Positions 41,778-50,459 of a stretch of 50,537 nucleotides of DNA are shown piece by piece. Where the stretch lies: NCBI GenBank assembly GCA_021737785.1, contig JAIPDI010000040.1, positions 1-50,537 on the forward strand, given 5' to 3'. Source of the DNA: Deltaproteobacteria bacterium (GTDB taxonomy: Bacteria > Desulfobacterota > DSM-4660 > Desulfatiglandales > Desulfatiglandaceae). Every line of letters begins with the position of its first letter. Position 1 is the first letter of the stretch. Below the pieces are notes generated by a model that saw only the letters and a list, made by a program, of their open reading frames with translations, did no database searches and was not told where the DNA came from. Both the position numbers and the translations under genes were made by a program.

Positions 41778-44651
41778 ATGGGCAGCAAACCAACCTACGA
41801 GGAATTGGAACAAAAGGTCAAAGGATTGGAAGGTGAACTGTTTGGGCGTAAAGCGTCACAGACATGGTTAGCGGCTATCTATGAAGAATCACCCATCGGA
41901 ATCGCGCTCTATGACCCTGAAGGTCAATTACTCCATGCAAATAATGCTTTTTTAGATGCTTTTGGCGTGTCAGGTATTTCTGAAATGAGGAGATTCAAGC
42001 TTTTCGAAGACCCGCATATTCCAGAAGAGTATATGGAACGGCTGAGGAAAGGCGAAAAAGTAAGGTATGACGCATTCTTTGATTTTGAAAAGATAAAAGA
42101 ACAGCGTCTGTACAGAGCAACAAAATCGGGGACAATCCATCTGGATGTGCAAATTACCCCGTTAGTCGTGGCACCAGAAGAGTCCATAATCGGCTATCTG
42201 ATTCAGGTTGTTGACATCACCGAGCGCAAACAGACGGAGGAAGCGCTCGAGAGCGAACGCACCTTCCTATCTGCAGTGCTCGACAATATAGAAGAAGCCA
42301 TCATCATCTGCGGCGAGGATGAGCGGATTATCAGGTTCAATGAGGCGGCGAGACGCTTACACGGTCTGCCAGAAGAACCCCTTCCGCCGCATCAATGGGC
42401 CGAACACTACGGCCTGTATCAGACGGACGCTATTACGCCGTTATCTCAAGCGGATATCCCACTGTTCCGAGCCCTGGGAGGGGAGCGCGTTCGCAATGCA
42501 GAGATTATGGTGTTCCCCAAAGGCCGCAATCCCCATTTTTTGGTTTGTAACGGACAGGCACTGACCGATGCAACCGGCCGAAGAATCGGTGCAATCGTTA
42601 CCATGCACGACATCACCACCCGTAAGCAAACGGAGGAGGCGCTACGGGAAAGTGAGGAGAAATTTCGGTCTTTAGTTGATCAGGCTGCGGAAATGCTCTT
42701 TTTGCACGACCTGAAAGGTAATATCATCGATGTAAATACGGCCGCTGTCAAGAATACCGGTTACCTCAGAGAAGAACTCCAAAAAATGAGTGTGTTTGAT
42801 ATCGACCCGGATGCCCGTGATCGGCATGATCGGCAAACGCATTGGGAGTCAATGAGAACAGAAGATCCCGCCGTTGTTTTTGAGGTAAGACACAAGAGAA
42901 AAGACGGCTCTGTATATCCGGCAGAAGTGACTGTTTCCAAGGTTGCTTTTCAAAATAGTGAATACATCTTGGCTTTAGCCCGGGACATCACTGACCGCAA
43001 GCAGGCGGCGGAGGCGCTGGAAAAGCAAAAGCGGATACATCAGGCCATTATTGATAATGCTCATACCCACCTTGTCTATTTGGATACCCATTTCAATTTT
43101 GTCGCCGTCAACTCCGTGTACGCGGAAACGTGCCATCGCACACCGGAAGAACTCATCGGGGAAAACCATTTCTTCTTATATCCCCACGAAGAGAACGAAG
43201 CCTTATTCAAGCGGGTACGGGATACCGGTCAGTCTATCTCGTTCCGTGACAAACCGTTTGAGTTCCCGGACCAGCCGGAACGTGGAATCACGTACTGGGA
43301 CTGGACACTTTCGCCGGTATTTGACGATACTGGAAAGGTAGATGGTTTGGTTTTTTCCCTTGTGGAGACAACCGAGCGCAAGCAGGCCGAGGCGACCGTC
43401 CGTCTGGTTGAGAAGGCTGAAAGCCTTGGCCGTATGGCGGGCGCTATTGCCCACGATTACAACAACCTGCTGTCCGTCGTGATGGGAAACCTGGAAATGG
43501 CCATGCTGGACCTGGCCCGGGAGTCGGTCGCCGGCGACCACCTCACGAAAGCCATTAACGCGACCCGTCGCGCTTCGGAAATCACCGGCCTGATGCTGGC
43601 CTACCTTGGGCAGACGGCGGGCAACCGCGAGCCGCTGGACCTGTCCATGCTCTGCCGTGAGTTTCTGCCCGACATCAGATCCGATATGCCGGTGCATGTC
43701 ACCCTCAAGGCCGACATGCCCGAACCTGGTCCGGCCATCAAGGCCAACCCCGCTCAAATCCAACAGCTCCTGAGAAACCTGGCGATCAATGCCTGTGAAT
43801 CCATGGGGGAGCAGCCGGGTTTGGTATCGGTAAGCATAGGAACGGCATCCCCTGCAGACATCCCATCGGTCCATCGCCAGCCGGTTGCGTTTGGCGCAGG
43901 GGCACCGGGATATGCGTATCTGGAGGTGGCGGATACGGGCTGCGGCATTGCAGAGGACGTCATCGAGAAGCTATTCGATCCGTTTTACTCCACCAAGTTC
44001 ATCGGCCGCGGTCTCGGTCTGCCCGTGGCACTGGGTACTGTAAGATCTTATGACGGCTGCATCACGGTGGAGACCGCGCCGGGGCAGGGAAGCGTCTTTC
44101 GCGTGTATCTGCCGTTGACGACCGAGGCAGTTTCCCGTCAACAGGCGATTCCGCAAATGGAACCCGCCAATCGCCTGGAGGCCGAGACAGTGCTGCTGGT
44201 TGAAGACGATCCGCTCGCTCGAGAGACAGGCGCAATGGTGTTGACGCGCCTGGGCATGAACGTGCTGGAAGCAAAAGACGGCATTGAGGCGGTGGAGGTG
44301 TTTCAAAAACACCAAAAAGAAATCCATTGCGTGCTGTGCGACCTGACCATGCCGCGGATGAGCGGGTGGGAGACCATTGAGGCCCTTCGAGGGTTTGAAC
44401 CTGATATCCCCGTTATCCTGGTCAGCGGATACGACCAGGCGCATGTCATGGCAGGCACGGGTTCGCAATTGCCACAGGCCTTCCTGGGCAAACCCTACAG
44501 CATCGCCGCCCTGAGAGCAGCCCTGGCCAGAGCGATGAATGACAGGACCATTCCACGTGGCCGCAATCTGCAAGGCCGCGGTGGTCTTGCCGACCTGCCG
44601 GGAACCTGTGATGATGTGAAGAAGCCTCCTTTTTCTCCCGAGCCCGTTTAA
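41778..44651 (+). CDS. Hybrid histidine kinase with four PAS domains and a receiver
   Basis: A 957-residue soluble kinase. A short coiled coil (1-30) precedes PAS domains at ~30-150, ~165-285, ~295-410 and ~420-535, each closing with an ITERKQ/ITDRKQ-type linker. HisKA carries His559 in AIAHDYNNLL, then HATPase_c with GRGLGLPVALG, and a receiver with Asp855 in VLCDLTMPRM. No membrane helix is seen, so it senses a cytoplasmic signal. GGAGG eight bases upstream supports ATG 41778. The last ~35 residues (from ~921) are not receiver sequence: they are the antisense reading of an AAA ATPase remnant, so the natural C-terminus was altered by recombination. Confidence 0.9.
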   Translation: MGSKPTYEELEQKVKGLEGELFGRKASQTWLAAIYEESPIGIALYDPEGQLLHANNAFLDAFGVSGISEMRRFKLFEDPHIPEEYMERLRKGEKVRYDAFFDFEKIKEQRLYRATKSGTIHLDVQITPLVVAPEESIIGYLIQVVDITERKQTEEALESERTFLSAVLDNIEEAIIICGEDERIIRFNEAARRLHGLPEEPLPPHQWAEHYGLYQTDAITPLSQADIPLFRALGGERVRNAEIMVFPKGRNPHFLVCNGQALTDATGRRIGAIVTMHDITTRKQTEEALRESEEKFRSLVDQAAEMLFLHDLKGNIIDVNTAAVKNTGYLREELQKMSVFDIDPDARDRHDRQTHWESMRTEDPAVVFEVRHKRKDGSVYPAEVTVSKVAFQNSEYILALARDITDRKQAAEALEKQKRIHQAIIDNAHTHLVYLDTHFNFVAVNSVYAETCHRTPEELIGENHFFLYPHEENEALFKRVRDTGQSISFRDKPFEFPDQPERGITYWDWTLSPVFDDTGKVDGLVFSLVETTERKQAEATVRLVEKAESLGRMAGAIAHDYNNLLSVVMGNLEMAMLDLARESVAGDHLTKAINATRRASEITGLMLAYLGQTAGNREPLDLSMLCREFLPDIRSDMPVHVTLKADMPEPGPAIKANPAQIQQLLRNLAINACESMGEQPGLVSVSIGTASPADIPSVHRQPVAFGAGAPGYAYLEVADTGCGIAEDVIEKLFDPFYSTKFIGRGLGLPVALGTVRSYDGCITVETAPGQGSVFRVYLPLTTEAVSRQQAIPQMEPANRLEAETVLLVEDDPLARETGAMVLTRLGMNVLEAKDGIEAVEVFQKHQKEIHCVLCDLTMPRMSGWETIEALRGFEPDIPVILVSGYDQAHVMAGTGSQLPQAFLGKPYSIAALRAALARAMNDRTIPRGRNLQGRGGLADLPGTCDDVKKPPFSPEPV

Positions 44652-44663
44652 AATTGCCGGCAC
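44532..44663 (-). pseudogene. N-terminal remnant of an AAA ATPase (DUF4143-associated type)
   Basis: The minus strand reads MPAILNGLGRKRRLL, then the Walker A segment HIITGSRQVGKTTAALQIA, then WNGPVIH, and stops resembling an ATPase at about 44532. This order is the start of AAA_14/DUF4143 proteins, whose P-loop GPRQVGKTT matches here as GSRQVGKTT. Only ~40 codons remain; beyond this point the strand is antisense of the kinase receiver. It overlaps the kinase 3' end. Confidence 0.6.
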
Positions 44664-44674
44664 GAGTGTAAATT

Positions 44675-45004
44675 ATGCCTGAATATGACGCCAAGCGTCC
44701 CTTAAATCGCCCACCGATTCATCCCGGTGAAATTCTGCGCGAAGACGTGCTCCCGGCGCTTGGAATTTCGGTAAGCGAAGCCGCACGGAGATTAGGTGTT
44801 TCCAGACAACAGTTGCATCGTGTCCTGGCCTGTACCCATCCCATCACAACCGAGATGGCGCTGAGGATCGGAAAATTTGCCGGCAACGGCCCAGGGCTTT
44901 GGCTGCGCATGCAGCAGGCGTATGACCTGTGGCATGCTGAACAACGAATGAAACACGAGCTGTCCGAAATTGAGACAGTTGCATCAGCGGGTTTGAGCAT
45001 ATAG
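44675..45004 (+). CDS. higA: HigA-type antitoxin, orphan
   Basis: A 109-residue XRE-family HTH protein. PIHPGEILREDVLPALGIS, SEAARRLGVSRQQLHRVL and GLWLRMQQAYDLW are the HigA/VapI addiction-module antitoxin signature. HigA binds DNA and normally neutralises a HigB RelE-like mRNA nuclease encoded just upstream. Here the upstream space holds the end of the kinase and an ATPase remnant, and no HigB is found downstream either, so it is an orphan, perhaps left after the same rearrangement. Confidence 0.85.
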   Translation: MPEYDAKRPLNRPPIHPGEILREDVLPALGISVSEAARRLGVSRQQLHRVLACTHPITTEMALRIGKFAGNGPGLWLRMQQAYDLWHAEQRMKHELSEIETVASAGLSI

Positions 45005-45429
45005 CCGGTTGACGGCGACGGCGCTCTTTTTCAGAATTTAATCAATGGGCAATCAAGAAAAGGAAGGACAGCTTTCCCAGTCTCATCAGGAGCCGGATGT
45101 GAGCCCGCCGTGATCTCTCTTTGCCTTCTTATTAACTGTTTCGAAATAGTACCGACATTTTCGTCATGCCGGACTCGATCCCCGCAAGTACGGGATCTTC
45201 GATCGGCATCCAGAAATCCCGCTGAAGCCGGACTGGATTCCGGCTTTCGCCGGAATGACGGTGTAAAGACAATTTGGGGAATTCTCGCACATCATCGCGA
45301 AAACGCCGGTATGCATCGTGCGGTTGGTTGGCCCAAACAGTTTGCAGACCTGTTTTTTGCCCATCGGATCTGTTAATATGGTGCCCAGTCTCATTTCGGT
45401 TTAAATCAACGTCCAACGGAGGCGAGCAG
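45005..45429. other. Intergenic stretch with REP element
   Basis: No gene supported. A REP-like palindrome fills 45163-45259. An open frame runs from 45274 into the nitrilase but its first 52 codons are not conserved-looking, and the nitrilase's ribosome site lies at 45417-45423. Confidence 0.5.
45163..45259. repeat. REP-like palindromic element
   Basis: The second full copy of the 14510-14611 unit: GTCATGCCGGACTCGATCCC at the left and GGCTTTCGCCGGAATGAC at the right, with the same CCCGCAAGTACGGG hairpin. Confidence 0.8.
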
Positions 45430-46401
45430 ATGAACGCAAGTGGAAGCGATAAGAACGTCCGTGTGGCAGTGGTACAGGCAGGGGCCGTCCCTTTTGACAC
45501 CGAGGCCTGTGTGGACAAGGCCGTCCGGCTCATGGACGAGGCCGCGGGCGCCGGGGCCAGGGTCGTTGTTTTCCCGGAGGCCTTTATCACAGGGTATCCC
45601 AAGGGCCTCAACTACGGCCTGGTGGTGGGGGCCCGCGATCCGGCCGGACGGGAGGAATTCCGCTTGTATCTCGATGCCGCCATTGAGGTGCCAGGCCCCC
45701 AGACCCAACGGCTCGGGGAGGCCGCGGCGTCCTCCGGGGCCTATGTGGTGATCGGGGTGATCGAGCGGGAACGGGGCACCTGCTACTGTACGGTCCTCTT
45801 CTTCGGCCCGGACGGCCGGCTCCTCGGCAAGCACCGCAAGCTCATGCCCACGGCCCTGGAGCGCATGATCTGGGGATTCGGCGACGGTTCCACCCTCACC
45901 GTGGTGGACAGCCCTTATGGGAGAATCGGCTCGGTCATCTGCTGGGAAAACTACATGCCGCTGTTGCGCATGGCCATGTACGCCAAAAACGTGGCCCTCT
46001 ACTGTGCCCCCACCGCGGACGATCGGGACACCTGGATCCCCTCCATGCAGCATGTGGCCCTCGAGGGCCGCTGCTTTGTCCTGACCGCCTGTCAGTTTAT
46101 CCGCAAGAGAGACTTTCCCGACACGGTCCGCGTATCGCTCGGGGATTCGCCGGACGCGGTCCTGATGCGGGGCGGCAGCGCCATCATCAGCCCCCTGGGC
46201 GAGGTGCTGGCAGGTCCCCACTATGACGGAGAGACCATCCTCACCGCGGATCTGGACCTCAACGATATCGGCCGAGGGAAGTTCGACTTTGATGTGGCCG
46301 GCCATTACGCCAGGCCCGATATCTTCCGGCTGATCGTCAACGAAACCCCCATGATCCCGGTATCCCGGGAGAGGCGGGACCCTGTGGACGAGCCGTCATA
46401 G
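45430..46401 (+). CDS. Nitrilase-type carbon-nitrogen hydrolase
   Basis: A 323-residue enzyme of the nitrilase branch. The catalytic triad is Glu50 (VFPEAF), Lys137 (KHRKLMPT) and Cys171 (VICWENYMP). The CWEN motif and ERMIWGFGDGSTL are typical of true nitrilases and cyanide-metabolising members, as opposed to amidases. It should hydrolyse an organic nitrile to an acid and ammonia; the substrate is unknown. CGGAGG nine bases upstream supports ATG 45430. It stands alone between repeat-rich and remnant-rich DNA. Confidence 0.9.
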   Translation: MNASGSDKNVRVAVVQAGAVPFDTEACVDKAVRLMDEAAGAGARVVVFPEAFITGYPKGLNYGLVVGARDPAGREEFRLYLDAAIEVPGPQTQRLGEAAASSGAYVVIGVIERERGTCYCTVLFFGPDGRLLGKHRKLMPTALERMIWGFGDGSTLTVVDSPYGRIGSVICWENYMPLLRMAMYAKNVALYCAPTADDRDTWIPSMQHVALEGRCFVLTACQFIRKRDFPDTVRVSLGDSPDAVLMRGGSAIISPLGEVLAGPHYDGETILTADLDLNDIGRGKFDFDVAGHYARPDIFRLIVNETPMIPVSRERRDPVDEPS

Positions 46402-46515
46402 ATTGAACCGCCCATGGACCAGCCCCTCATCACTCTGTTAATTGCGCCTTCTTATCCCACGACGCCTTGATGACCCCGCTGCATCGCCCTCCTGCCCCAT
46501 TTTCTCACATTTTGC

Positions 46516-46543
46516 TTGACATACCCATCAGTTGCACTATGAT
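46516..46543 (+). promoter_or_regulatory. Strong sigma-70-type promoter without intact gene
   Basis: TTGACA (46516-46521), a 16-base spacer and TATGAT (46538-46543), near consensus. The next ~270 bases hold no intact gene, only the Mrr remnant at 46812, so the gene it served was probably lost. Confidence 0.55.
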
Positions 46544-46811
46544 CCCCCACAATTGGTCAATTTCGGACAAATAGCTTTCCAAATTCTAATCCATGAATCA
46601 TTAGCCTTAAGCCTTTGAGCTTTCAGCTTATGAAGCATCCTCTCAAATACCCCATACCCCGCTCCTGATGGGGACTTTTTTTCCTGTTGGGAGCAAAAAC
46701 GCTATCTCCGATCCGCAAGGATCGATTTTCATAACCATACACACAGAACGATTTTAATCCCGGAATAGGCCGGTCCACATCAATGCGGACTTCCAACGCA
46801 GAAATTTCAGC

Positions 46812-46934
46812 ATGGCAAAACACAACCGTCTGCCCAAATACAACAGATTCCTGAATCCCCTGGTCCAGGCCCTCCGTGACCTTGGGGGATCGGGCAGCAT
46901 CGATACGGATTCATGCAACGGTTTTGCCTTATGA
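46812..46934 (+). pseudogene. N-terminal remnant of an Mrr-type restriction endonuclease
   Basis: Forty codons from an ATG: MAKHNRLPKYNRFLNPLVQA then LRDLGGSGSIDT, closing at TGA 46932. The PKY...NPL.QALRDLGGSGSI pattern is the start of the winged-helix Mrr_N domain in modification-dependent restriction enzymes. The frame is lost within this domain, and no catalytic Mrr domain follows. Confidence 0.6.
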
Positions 46935-47061
46935 CTATTAAATATCAGAGACATTATGTGATAAAATGCGTGGTGTTTGTCGAAGTGGACAACGGAGATC
47001 ATGAGAAACAAGGTACGGCAAACAAGAGTCAACAGCAGACCTGACCCCTTTTCCCCTTTTA

Positions 47062-47093
47062 CTCCGGTAAGGCCGCGAACGGCCTCACCGGAG
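47062..47093. other. Strong GC hairpin before the unknown AT-rich gene
   Basis: CTCCGGTAAGGCCG pairs with CGGCCTCACCGGAG (one G-T) around CGAA, a 14-bp stem. GTTATGC follows at 47109-47115. Confidence 0.6.
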
Positions 47094-47130
47094 CGGTTCA
47101 TCCGAGGCGTTATGCTTAAAGGAAGACTGC

Positions 47131-48153
47131 ATGATCCAGAGTCTTGAATATGTCGGGGTTATATCTCCTCTTGATTTGTTGGGAACTTCGTTAAAACGGG
47201 AAGCGCTTTTTTTCGACAAAATCGCGATACCCAACGTTTTATCAGAGTTTATCTTCAGGGATTCCCTACTGGCGTGCCCAATTCGATCGATAGAATATTT
47301 AATAGATGCGGGGATCATTATTGACCCTGTGAAGGAATATATTGGTGAAACTACTTATTTAAAGAAGATAGGACAGAATCTTTATGAAAAGAGATTGAAA
47401 GAAATTGAAGAAAGAGAGAATGCCCTGGCAAAAGAATTGGAGTTCCCTATACAGAGCTATACAGCACAGAATCTGACATCGTTGTTTGAGATATTGGCCA
47501 AAGCCATCAAAGAAACATTCGAAAGAATAGGGAAACAGCTCCACTACAAACTGGGCATTCCATTTCAGAGGGTTGGTGCATCAATAGTGCGTTTCAAAAA
47601 TCAACTGGATTACGATAGGCGGGGGATAGCTATAGATTTGAAAACCGGCTTTTCCCTAAATGCGTTTCCTCTATATTCAGACAACATAGCTTTAAATGAT
47701 GATTTTGGGACTGGTAAAGACGATATAATCAGGCTTGTGATAGAACAATTGCCTGAACCGGAGTGTGAAAGTGTTACCTGGGAAAGGATTATTGATTTCC
47801 GAAATGATCCTGAAACAAAGAAACTCCTTACATACCTTCGGCATTGGATCACAGAGGTTTCTAAGAGAGAGGCAAATTACAATGATATCCTAGAAGAAAT
47901 TGCATACTACTGTGCAAAGTATGAAGAACACATCCGTCTGTACAAGATGAAACTAAAACACGGTGTCTTTGAGACGTTACTTATGATCCCTGCTGAAATG
48001 ATTGAGGGCGTGATTAGGTTGAAACCAACAAAGACTGTCAAAGCATTGTTTACCGTCAAGAGGCAAAACATCGAATTGCTCGAGCAGGAGAAGAAAGCCC
48101 CTGGCAGGGATTTGGCATATTTAATAAGGGCTAGAGATGAATTTGACGGCTGA
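47131..48153 (+). CDS. AT-rich gene of unknown function
   Basis: A 340-residue, mainly helical protein with no signal peptide or membrane helix. I do not recognise a family. A charged coiled-coil-like stretch (LYEKRLKEIEERENALAKEL) lies at ~83-105; the middle is mixed and the C-terminus is Lys-rich. Base composition is clearly more AT-rich than the housekeeping-like genes of this window, which suggests transfer. It is flanked by GTTATGC 15 bases before the ATG and by GCATAAC 20 bases after the stop, each beside a hairpin, and sits between an Mrr remnant and an IS91-type element, so it may be an accessory or defence cargo gene (inference). Confidence 0.75.
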   Translation: MIQSLEYVGVISPLDLLGTSLKREALFFDKIAIPNVLSEFIFRDSLLACPIRSIEYLIDAGIIIDPVKEYIGETTYLKKIGQNLYEKRLKEIEERENALAKELEFPIQSYTAQNLTSLFEILAKAIKETFERIGKQLHYKLGIPFQRVGASIVRFKNQLDYDRRGIAIDLKTGFSLNAFPLYSDNIALNDDFGTGKDDIIRLVIEQLPEPECESVTWERIIDFRNDPETKKLLTYLRHWITEVSKREANYNDILEEIAYYCAKYEEHIRLYKMKLKHGVFETLLMIPAEMIEGVIRLKPTKTVKALFTVKRQNIELLEQEKKAPGRDLAYLIRARDEFDG

Positions 48154-48496
48154 CCGTGAGATAATGGATTAGGCATAACCTCAAAGGATAGAGCCGATCC
48201 TGATAAGGTCGGGCTCTATCAGTTGTTCAAGAAGCCCGATTTTCTGAAAATGCTATATAGGGTAAAGAATCGGCATCTGGCAAGGGAGTAGACGCCAGGG
48301 TTTAGAGGAAAGGTGATTTAATAGGGTAGTCAGAGGTTTGAGTTGAGGGAAACACCTCCAATCCATTTCGGTAAAGGGCCTTTCATAGCCGTAGAAGGCC
48401 GAATTCAGCTTCATCGGAGTATAGCAGTCCTATGCCGTTCCGACAGATGGATACGGTCGTTATGTTTATGAAGGATTTTTACGTTCGAATCCGGTC
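48154..48496. other. Non-coding stretch before IS91-type element
   Basis: A hairpin at 48187-48220 (GATAGAGCC-GA with TC-GGGCTCTATC, one bulge) follows GCATAAC (48173-48179). The rest holds no gene and may include the terminus of the IS91-type element, whose exact end I could not place. Confidence 0.45.
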
Positions 48497-49594
48497 TTAT
48501 CCGGAGCCGGATCGAATCGGTTTAAGGGAAGCGATTGAAACGATACATTTGAGACTCCCTCCGCAATGATTGCATGTGGGGGGATCAAAGGGTTCGATAG
48601 TGATATCGGGTTTGGATATTTCAAACCCGAAAGACAGCTCGATCAGGGCCTCGATTCTCTCTAAAGGAACCGAAGATCCCGGACTCAGGAAGCCATAATA
48701 GCGTACTTTCATGAATCCGCATTGCAAGACATGCTGTAGAAATCGCCGCATGAATTCCATGACATCCAAGACCATGGTCCGCCAACGGTTGCTGTGGTGC
48801 TTTTTATACCTGAAGAAGACCTTGTGGTTCTCGACTTTGACAATACGGCTGTTTGAAATCGCCACCTTGAAAACGTAGGGCGCCAGGTATTTTATACTGT
48901 GAGCGCCCGCCCCCATGGCCTGACAGTTGACCACCCAGTCTTGATTCCAGACGTCTTCAGGGATATGGGGATCAAGTTTGCTCCTTTTCATTTCAGCCCG
49001 GAACTTGGCCTTGAAGATCTTGGACATGGCCTTTACCGGCAGATAGAAATCGATCCTTGAAGGATGCCAAGAACCATCCTTTTTGGATAAGGCGCCTCCG
49101 GGGACGACATAATGGATGTGGGGATGGTAGGCCAACTGCCGCCCCCATGTATGCAACACGCCCAGGAATCCTGGCAGGTCCCCGCCGACATATCTTTGAT
49201 CGGCTGTCAGTTTTTTGAGGGTTTCGGAAGAGGCTTTGAAAAGGGCGGAGTAGCAGAGACGTTGATGGCTGCGAATGAACCGTCGGAGTTTTTGAGGTAC
49301 GGTAAAGGTGATCATAAAATGATGCCCGGGGAGCTGTCGCTCCATCTGCCTTATCAACCATTGATGGGTCTTATGGTGTTGACAGTTGGGACAATGCCTG
49401 TTCCCGCATGATCGATACACGATGTGGGTTTGACCGCATTCTTCGCATTGATAGATCATGGTTCCACAAGATGAGGTGCGGCAGTTGACGATCGCGTTGA
49501 TGACCTTTCGGTGATCCAAAGGCATGGAGTCACCGAAGCGCTCGATATACTGATGGGCATATTCCTGGAATATCTCATTTATTCTCATGGTCAT
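48497..49594 (-). CDS. IS91 family transposase
   Basis: A 365-residue HUH rolling-circle transposase. The N-terminal zinc finger is seen at ~38-71 (CRTSSCG, CEECG, CGNRHCPNC). The HUH motif HPHIH lies at 157-161, and the catalytic Tyr region is YLAPYVFKVAISNSRI (Tyr236/Tyr240). A C-terminal CNHCGG completes the common Y2/Zn architecture. The enzyme nicks and transfers single-stranded DNA. It looks full length and intact. Confidence 0.92.
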   Translation of the reverse strand: MTMRINEIFQEYAHQYIERFGDSMPLDHRKVINAIVNCRTSSCGTMIYQCEECGQTHIVYRSCGNRHCPNCQHHKTHQWLIRQMERQLPGHHFMITFTVPQKLRRFIRSHQRLCYSALFKASSETLKKLTADQRYVGGDLPGFLGVLHTWGRQLAYHPHIHYVVPGGALSKKDGSWHPSRIDFYLPVKAMSKIFKAKFRAEMKRSKLDPHIPEDVWNQDWVVNCQAMGAGAHSIKYLAPYVFKVAISNSRIVKVENHKVFFRYKKHHSNRWRTMVLDVMEFMRRFLQHVLQCGFMKVRYYGFLSPGSSVPLERIEALIELSFGFEISKPDITIEPFDPPTCNHCGGSLKCIVSIASLKPIRSGSG

Positions 49595-50459
49595 CTCCTT
49601 TCATCAGTGAGTCAATGATGTCATAGGCGTGTTCATGGCCCTGTGTGGTGAGATGGAGATAGACCATCGTGGAGTTCAGGCTGCTATGGCCCAAATATTG
49701 TTGGATACGTCGGATATTAACGCCGGCTTCCAGGAGATGAGTGGCGTAACTGTGGCGCAGGGTGTGAATGGAAATACGTTTTGTGACATTGAGTTGCTTA
49801 AGTACGCGTCTCAAGGCCCCTTGCACGGAGGTATAGCTCATGGGCTCCTGGGCTGTTGGACCTTGATTGCCTCCATGTCCGAGTCTTGGAAAGATCCATT
49901 TGGGGTTTCTATGGGTTATCCAGTATTGGCGCAGGATATGAAGGGTGGCTTGCGGCAGGGGGACATATCGGTCTTTGGCGCCTTTTCCCCTGTGGACATG
50001 AATGCGCAGTCGCTGGGCGTCGATGTCGGTTACCTGAAGGAACAACGCTTCATGCAACCTGAGGCCACAAGAATAAACGGTGGTGAGATAGGTTTTGTTT
50101 TGGATGGTATTGACCGTATTGATGATGGTCCAGACCTCTTTGACGCTTAATACCGTAGGTAGGGTTTGTTCCCGTTTGGCATGGATGAGTTCCAGGGTAT
50201 GCCACTCACGTCTGAGCACGTTGATGAAAAAGAATTTGATACCGCTATAGCATATTCTCATGGTTGCAGCGGCCCACTTGTCATTGTTTTTCCGGTGGAG
50301 GAAATAGTCTTGAAGCTCCTGTTCGCTAATTTTGTCGGGGGTTTTGCTGTAAAAATCTACCAGCATCCGAACTGAGCGCGTATAGCATTGCTGTGTACGT
50401 TCGCTCATGCCGGCGAGTTGCAGGGCTCTCATGGATTTTTGGTAATAGTCTTTCATCAT
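49575..50459 (-). CDS. Tyrosine recombinase associated with IS91 element
   Basis: A 294-residue integrase with N-terminal SAM-like core-binding domain (MRALQLAGMSERTQQCYTRS) and catalytic domain: Arg134 (CGLRLHEAL), Lys in HRGKGAKDR, His232-x-x-Arg235 (HTLRHSYATH), His258 (LGHSS) and nucleophile Tyr267 (MVYLHLT). All key residues are present. ATG 50459 or 50456 is the start, with AAGGAG upstream. Such recombinases regularly precede IS91-type transposases and are thought to belong to the element. Confidence 0.92.
   Translation of the reverse strand: MMKDYYQKSMRALQLAGMSERTQQCYTRSVRMLVDFYSKTPDKISEQELQDYFLHRKNNDKWAAATMRICYSGIKFFFINVLRREWHTLELIHAKREQTLPTVLSVKEVWTIINTVNTIQNKTYLTTVYSCGLRLHEALFLQVTDIDAQRLRIHVHRGKGAKDRYVPLPQATLHILRQYWITHRNPKWIFPRLGHGGNQGPTAQEPMSYTSVQGALRRVLKQLNVTKRISIHTLRHSYATHLLEAGVNIRRIQQYLGHSSLNSTMVYLHLTTQGHEHAYDIIDSLMKGDDHENK

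Larger units (their letters stand above)
46402..47130. other. Remnant-rich intergenic region
   Basis: It contains a strong orphan promoter (46516-46543), a weak terminator-like hairpin (CCCCAT/ATGGGG then a T-run near 46650-46682), an Mrr-type N-terminal remnant (46812-46934), a strong GC hairpin (47062-47093), and GTTATGC at 47109-47115 just before the next gene. The segment near 47022-47060 (AGACCTGACCCCTTTT) resembles a motif often seen beside small transposons in environmental genomes. Confidence 0.5.

Noticed and set aside
43971-44531. Long minus-strand frame continuing from the AAA ATPase remnant
   Set aside because: Beyond ~44532 it is only the antisense of the kinase receiver and ATPase domains.
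45274-45429. N-terminal extension of the nitrilase
   Set aside because: The extension is not nitrilase-like, overlaps non-coding repeat flanks, and the ATG at 45430 has a strong ribosome site and the normal family N-terminus.
47062-47115. True integron attC site
   Set aside because: The heptamers GTTATGC/GCATAAC deviate from GTTRRRY/RYYYAAC and no full pair of boxes lies around one hairpin, so I keep it as a cassette-like observation only.
48478-48500. tRNA T-loop-like GTTCGAATCCGG
   Set aside because: No acceptor, D or anticodon arm can be formed around it.
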